This document shows, piece after piece, positions 57,801 through 62,667 of a stretch of 62,667 nucleotides of DNA. Every line of letters starts with the position of its first letter. The stretch's first letter is position 1. The position numbers were made by a program, and so were the translations under genes. The notes under the pieces are model-generated. The model searched no databases, was not told the DNA's origin, and saw only the letters and a program-made list of their open reading frames with translations. The DNA is taken from assembly GCA_013115145.1 (NCBI GenBank), contig JAAPAO010000146.1, forward strand, positions 1 to 62,667. Reading direction: 5' to 3'. This DNA is from Perkinsus chesapeaki (Eukaryota; Perkinsozoa; Perkinsida; Perkinsidae).

Positions 57801-58459
57801 AAGACCCTTATTAATATTTTCTATTCTATCAATAAAGTGGTTGTGGATAGGACCACCCCTCAGAAGTACATAAACTCACCCAACAAGCCTGAAGCAATTG
57901 AGATTCCAATTCTGTCAAAACTGCTCGGATACGCGTTATCTGAGGAGACCACTACATCGCCAATGATGTTGCTGTGGGTAACCATTGCCCTATACTCGAG
58001 ATTGATACAACGTACTAACCTATTAACACCCTGGATACTTGGAGCAGCCAAATAAAAACATACTGCGAGATTCGTTATACAAAAAGGCACCACCACCCAA
58101 CCATATCCTTACCATATCAGACGATTTCCCTTCGTCACAAGGATCACTCAACTCCGTCTTACCAGAGTTATCCTAACCAATCATGCTTCAGCTCAGCCTT
58201 ATACCAGCTGCATCACCTTTATTATCCTAAGTGCTTGGAACTGGGCCACTGACACAGCCTGAGTAACCGCCTCTCCCCCCCGCATAGACTTCATAAATGC
58301 ATCCCGCGCGTCATTCTCCTCATCCTGCCAGAGGACGCCTCCTGTACGGCTAGTGGGCTGCGACCTTACCCGGCGAGCCTGTGATAAGGTTGATCCATGC
58401 ACTGAATGCCTTCGATGGATAGCCTTTATCTTATTCCACTGGCTCGCTGCCATTTTCAA
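54900..58459 (-). CDS. Coiled-coil protein(s), unassigned
   Basis: Minus-strand coding pieces begin MAASQWNKIKAIHRRHSVHG (58453, or 58459) and include QQDEQELYHARQTMRELNEK joined to IEVQRMNYMK, EVTFLREQNRALDDDVIAAL, LSDRVKETIKLVIDDRVKGV, AARTAATQTDVSCLQRSV, LEDLQTDIGSIVGEEILEVI and EGHRLLRRIAQRQEDLAHSA. Heptad-like charged helices dominate; no enzyme motif is seen. It may be one long coiled-coil protein of the flagellar or centrosomal sort, or two or more genes; the 3' limit is uncertain. The family is not recognised. Confidence 0.45.
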
Positions 58460-58564
58460 ACAGCAACAACTGACCTTGATAAATTAACCCTCCTCAGAGC
58501 CCAACTCAAGCCCTGGTTTATGGTAAACGTTATTTGGCGGCGGCTCTATCAATCTACATAAGGG

Positions 58565-59106
58565 TTATACCTCATCATCCTGCAATAGCATATTTGGAAT
58601 GCCCTTCGTAATAGGGTACACCCTGTCGCACTTAGGGCACTTTAGATCAGCTTCCAGTATATGATAGTCCACAATGACATCATGGACGGCCTAAGAATGC
58701 ACCATTACACCGTAATTTACCCCTCTCTTTTATGACCTTTAGGAAGTTCTCATCATCCTTATCAGCCTGGGTATACGAGGGAGGCAACGTTTGTGTTAAT
58801 CCCTGGCACTGCGGTATACTAGCAATTAACGCATCCCATTCGAGCTTATCCAACATGTGTCGAATGAAATCAGGATTGAACTCCGACTCTTCCACCTTAA
58901 ATGCCGGACGCTCCTAAACGGTATCCAAGCTCGAAGCGTGCATATTTAACCCACACTACCTGCTGTACAGTCTCCTCCTCCGAAGATTCATCAGAGTCCC
59001 TCATCCCCACATCCTCCTTAGCCTCCTTAGGGCAGATACGTAGAGGGTATCCACCAGAGCACTGCTTCCTATTACACATCATAAGGTTATGTGTGAGCAG
59101 CCGCAT
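58565..59106 (-). CDS. TRMT112: TRMT112, activator of class I methyltransferases
   Basis: Small zinc protein that activates methyltransferases for tRNA, rRNA and eRF1. Exon 1 (59106-58960) starts MRLLTHNLMMCNRKQCSGGY then PLRI, the family N-terminus, with an acidic Ser/Glu insert. It splices through a 46-nt intron to exon 2 from 58913: ERPAFKVEESEFNPDFIRHM with LDKLEWDALI, matching the NP(D/N)F...W signature. The last exon reads VDYHILEADLKCPKCDRVYP then ITKGIPNMLL, with the C-terminal CPxC zinc pair and the GIPNMLL hallmark, stop at 58565. The junction between exons 2 and 3 near 58710-58720 (GAGAGGGGTAAA) is one base off the needed phase. Confidence 0.88.
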
Positions 59107-59586
59107 GATAATTAAGGTACTAACCCAACTGATACACGGCACATTCGGGTGAGAATTAGTTAGGATCTATTAAACGAGACAATACTAATAAACGGCTAAT
59201 AAGGAGCTTCCCCTCGACCACAGCCCGACTCGAGAGAGTCCTACGAATCTATCCGCTGCTGAAATGCAAGTGCCGAGATGATGATGCCACACACATGTCC
59301 GGTCCGAGTTACTGATTCGATTACAATGGCGTGCGCTACTAACGTCGATTGGGACGCAGCAGAATAGAACGGGTACGACTACTCACTAAAATTCATACTT
59401 TCAGAGACTTCGATCCTCTTTTGGAATATCGTTGTTCCATTGCGGGCTAAATAAAATTCTAACGGACGTAATTTGGAGGAAAAGCCATAATAAAACTCTA
59501 ATAAATAGTGGAAGGTGTGGACTGTTAATGAGCTGCTGGGAAGATACTTCTATCATTCAGCCATTGGAACTGTCATTCTCGACCAA

Positions 59587-60633
59587 ATGACATCCTTTTT
59601 CATAAAACCCTTCCAAACGATGGACCTAAAAACACTGCTTAAGATTTCCCGCCCTGGGCTCTGGCTCGTCTATATTTGGCTGTACCTATGGCCAGCTGGG
59701 GGACATCCTGAGCTACTTTGGAGCTTTAAGTTCTGGTTGGGGCTACTTTACTGTATCTTTCCCCTCAACGTTATGGTGTACGGTATGAACGATATGGCCG
59801 ATTTAGACGTGGATGCTATAAACGATCGAAAGAACAATTACATGTATGGCGCAAAGGCCACTAAGCAGCAGCTCTCGGAAATACCAAGCATCATCATGCT
59901 CACCAATGGTTTGCCTATTATCATTATGGGGGCCACAACTGGCGACTGGGCCTTCTATCTCGGATGGTTGTTCTTGGCTTTTATGGTTAATGTTGCGTAT
60001 AATAAAAGGCCTCTGATCCTATCTAGACGAGGCCCTTGGGAACTACCTTGTATGGCCACTGGCAACTTCCTGGTCCCTATCCTTAGCTGCAAGCTGAACA
60101 GCCTCCCCTTACCCCCTCTAGGTGGGTCCTCTTAACGCCTTTCTCAAAGTAATTATACTCTTAGGTTCATGGCTATTTCATTTATGTATGCTTTGGAGGA
60201 CTCATATATGGTTTGAAATAATGGATATGTATGACGATGCCAAGACAGATAAAAAGACTGTTGCAGTTAAAGTTGGCCATAAATGGGCATGTGCTATGGT
60301 TATTGGATTGACATTAGCCGAGGCAGCGGTAATATGGGACGGATCGTTCACAGGCTTTCGTGCAGTAGTTTGCAAGCAGCCCTCAAGCGTTGGCAGCTCT
60401 CTCTTATTAATGCTTTTCAGGTGGGGTACTACATGCTGCATTGCGTCCCTCTATCTCTATTCTCGCTATCGGGTGTTGCTATATTCCTCAGTGTTGAAGT
60501 CCTACCAATCCCCGAATCTCTAGTACCCCAGGACAAGACCTCCAAAAAGATGATGAGCAATGTTCAGAGCCTTGGCGGCATTCTGCTCCTCTTCTATGTT
60601 TGGAGCACTGGTGTTTTCGTTAACAGTAACTGA
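59587..60633 (+). CDS. UbiA-family prenyltransferase
   Basis: Membrane-bound aromatic or isoprenoid prenyltransferase. Exon 1 (59587-60072) starts MTSFFIKPFQTMDLKTLLKI and has the first Mg-PPi motif NDMADLDVDAINDRK, preceded by spans such as WLGLLYCIFPLNVMVYGM, then YNKRPLILSRRGPW and GNFLV. A 49-nt intron leads to exon 2 (from 60122), VGPLNAFLKVIILLGSWLF, with the second motif EIMDMYDDAKTDKKTVAVKV. The last exon runs from about 60400 (SLINAFQVGYYML) to the stop at 60631 (STGVFVNSN). The junction between exons 2 and 3 is not phase-solved. The NDMxDxxxD and DMYDDAKTD motifs fit the chlorophyll synthase/lycopene elongase-like branch more than COQ2, but the product is not certain. Confidence 0.78.
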
Positions 60634-60736
60634 GTTTCAGTACCACAGCATCACCATTGTTTAGTTCAGCCAGTTCCGCAACCAATGGAGAGCAACTCAC
60701 TCAGAGCGATCCGACGTCACCTAGTAATTAGAGTTC

Positions 60737-61988
60737 ATGGCCTCCACTACTGTCAAGTCGAATGATGGGGAAGGGCTGGTCCTAAGCCGCCCACTTAAGA
60801 CCAGCGTGAGCTATCGTGTGGAAGTTGAGCGCGCCTTGAAGCTGGCCAGAGTCCTTATAACCATCCCATCTTGTTTCGATCCCAGCGAGGTGGACGTTAA
60901 GGTTCCGAGGAGATAACCGGGCATTGCGGCCATTGATTTGAGCAGGTTAAGTTTAGTTCTGGCGTGCTAAGAATCTCCCTTTCGCCGTCCATAGAGGAGC
61001 TTGTTATCGACTTCGGACGGAATAGCATCTTATCAGCAGTCAAAGGCATCGTTATAAGCTCAGGCTCAATCACTTTGCCGTTGGCTTTTAATAAACTGGA
61101 GCTACCCGAATCTTGCCAAAGTACATGTCTTAACTACTTCGCATGCAAAAGTTTATTAGGTGCCCTCGTAGAGGACTGGTCTAAGCCCCCGCTGACCACT
61201 GCCATCTTGACCTGTGGGCGTTGCGGAGCTGAGCTGGTGGATGTTGGTAGCCTACAGGTTTGTGCAGTTCCTAGTGTAGTATGGCAAGTAAGTGATAGAG
61301 CTTTGAGATCTACTGTAGCCTTCCTTTGTAGCTCGGGTCAGAGATTAAGGCCTGTGAGGAATGTGGCCCTCTGCTTGTTGAGTGCCATAAGGATGACCAT
61401 TGCTCGGGAATGCGGAAGTCCGTAACCGAAACAGAGATATGGACTCGGCTTCAAGGTCGCCTCTTTGTCTCTGAAACTACTGTAATGTTGCACGAATCGC
61501 ATATGCTGCTATCAGCGTGCTCTTGTTGCGGCAAGTCCATTATCCCTTCCACTCGCGAAGCTGCGGCCTCTATAGGGCTCTGCGCCGATAGTCTAAGTGA
61601 TCTTGATGATGACGGTGGGGCGTACGTGGTCATTCCCAAGATTGACCTCGAGGAGCCCATCTGTGGGTATTCTAGGGCCTCTATAGCATCTCAGCTGCTG
61701 CCAGAGCCAATGATATGGTTCCTGTTAGATGTAGCTGATGAGAGCCTGGGTCCTATGGTGATCCTGTCGAAAGACCTAGTAGTGATGGACTGCCTAGGAA
61801 TGGCTACCAGAGCAGCTAAGATAATGCTCAAAGGCGATCGACCAAGAGATAAAGGGAAACTCATGAGAATAACCTTGGACCCAGCCGAGGCTGTGGCCCT
61901 GCGGGATGCCTGGTTGCAAAGCAAGACGCTGGTCCAGGGCGACACCTGGGTAGGGACCATTCCTGTTACACCAAAACTTGTAGATTAA
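60737..61988 (+). CDS. UBE3D-like (HECT_2) E2-binding protein
   Basis: Exons 60737-60901, 60946-61287 and 61332-61988 join through two 44-nt introns to 387 residues, against 389 in human UBE3D. The N-terminal half has short beta segments (VLRISLSPSIEELVIDF). Then LTCGRCGAELVDVGSLQVCA with PSVVWQ, where UBE3D has CxxCG...LPS-W, then ACEECGPLLVECHKDDHC, LSACSCCGKSI, and a C-terminal part DPAEAVALRDAWLQSK. In relatives the protein binds E2 enzymes and regulates cyclin or CPSF73 stability; that role is not shown here. The match rests on the cysteine patterns and length. The stop is 28 bp before the next start on the same strand. Confidence 0.62.
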
Positions 61989-62016
61989 CGTACCTTCTTT
62001 AACTGTCTGAGTTTCA

Positions 62017-62594
62017 ATGAGTAAAACGCGGGTTTTGTCAACTACCGAATTCCCTCGGGAATGTTTCTCTTCAGTTTTATTATCAGCGGCCTCGGCAATG
62101 TCGAGTGCCGAGCGTCGAGTTACTTTCCTCATCAACGGCAACCCTCTGGTATCATCTGCCACATTATCCTTTACTTCCTCTCTCCCTCAAGAACCAACCA
62201 CATCCGCTCAACCGCAAGTCTCAGAGAGACTCGAGGAGATGCGACGTCGCCGTCGAACTCGAAAAAAAGAGCCGTTGTGTTGGCGCACTATGCCACCGAT
62301 TAGTGGGTATAGAAGAGCCATCATAGATTGCCTTAATGGAATAGTCTTCCTACTCTCTATTATCATGTTTTATGCGGCCATGAGTAATACACTTCCACAC
62401 CGGCAATCGGTTGATTGGTGCCTTTTCAGGTAGCCTGGCCCATATGGATATTGAAGATCTCAAAATTGATCCTTTTATGTATCTTGCTGTACTCGCTTCT
62501 CTAGTATCACTTTTTATATCTATCCTTGGCTGCCAAACTCCAAGGCTTCGTAGGCCAGCGAGGCTAACATCCTATCTCATCGTCATGGTCAGTG

Positions 62595-62667
<73 letters not shown>
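62017..62667 (+). CDS. Two-span membrane protein, partial at window edge
   Basis: Exon 1 from 62017 (alternative Met 62098, MSSAERRVTFLINGNP) has a polar N-terminus, an Arg cluster (EEMRRRRRTRKK) and a first span (CLNGIVFLLSIIMFYAAM). After a probable short intron ending at 62430, a second exon reads AHMDIEDLKIDPFMYLAVLA with SLVSLFISILG, a second span, and RRPARLTSYLIVM before a donor in the microsatellite. The rest lies outside the window. Family not recognised; the Arg cluster before the first span sets it inside by the positive-inside rule. Confidence 0.55.
62595..62667. repeat. (CTA)n trinucleotide microsatellite
   Basis: At least 24 perfect CTA/ACT units running off the window end, placed just after a probable exon-intron border of the membrane protein gene. 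It may mark an assembly break. Confidence 0.98.

Overview
The window is nuclear DNA of a eukaryotic microbe. Almost every gene is cut by very short GT-AG introns, many of 38-60 nt, and it carries cytosolic ribosomal proteins, eukaryotic tRNA genes, a 3'-end processing WD40 factor, NOP53, a nonaspanin and flagellar/dynein parts. TGA is used as stop and TGG as Trp. The micro-introns, long same-strand gene runs with gaps of a few dozen bases, a plant/alveolate-type H+-pyrophosphatase, flagellar genes and tandem gene families together suggest an alveolate close to Perkinsus. That placement is inference; no rRNA or organelle marker is present.

Region 1-12.4 kb is mostly plus strand: two tandem mitochondrial-type short-chain dehydrogenases with a tRNA-Ala between them, a minus-strand ubiquitin-like/eS31 fusion, two small unassigned genes, an SMP-30/gluconolactonase-like gene, mitochondrial ribosomal protein uL23, a small hypothetical gene, a SET-domain methyltransferase and an unassigned gene. 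Region 13-19.7 kb holds two tandem minus-strand serine carboxypeptidases that flank an LC8-type dynein light chain gene with an in-frame TGA. Region 20.3-21.2 kb is a tRNA cluster (two Ala-AGC, one Ile-AAT).

Region 21.3-29.4 kb is a minus-strand run: a 600-residue coiled-coil protein, a probable membrane protein, a ZPR1-domain protein, NOP53 and a deaminase-fold protein with a zinc ribbon. The intronless H+-pyrophosphatase lies alone on the plus strand at 29.8-32.0 kb.

Region 32.4-59.1 kb is a long minus-strand array: WDR33/Pfs2-like factor, thioredoxin-like protein, acidic secreted protein, RING-H2 E3 ligase, ribosomal protein uS15 (RPS13), mitochondrial-type peroxiredoxin, RlmN-like radical SAM methylase, SPEF2/CPC1-like flagellar protein, TM9SF nonaspanin, a coiled-coil protein and TRMT112. 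Only a tRNA-Ala(UGC) interrupts it. The last 3 kb turn to plus: a UbiA prenyltransferase, a UBE3D-like protein and a partial membrane protein that runs into a trinucleotide microsatellite at the window edge.

There is no single pathway: most genes are housekeeping (translation, RNA processing, redox, secretion, flagellum). I found no phage, CRISPR or clear transposon. The most unusual items are the FUBI-like (rather than ubiquitin) domain fused to eS31, the patchwork near-identity of the tandem duplicates, the intronless pyrophosphatase, and several genes whose frame breaks at a single base or a single TGA.
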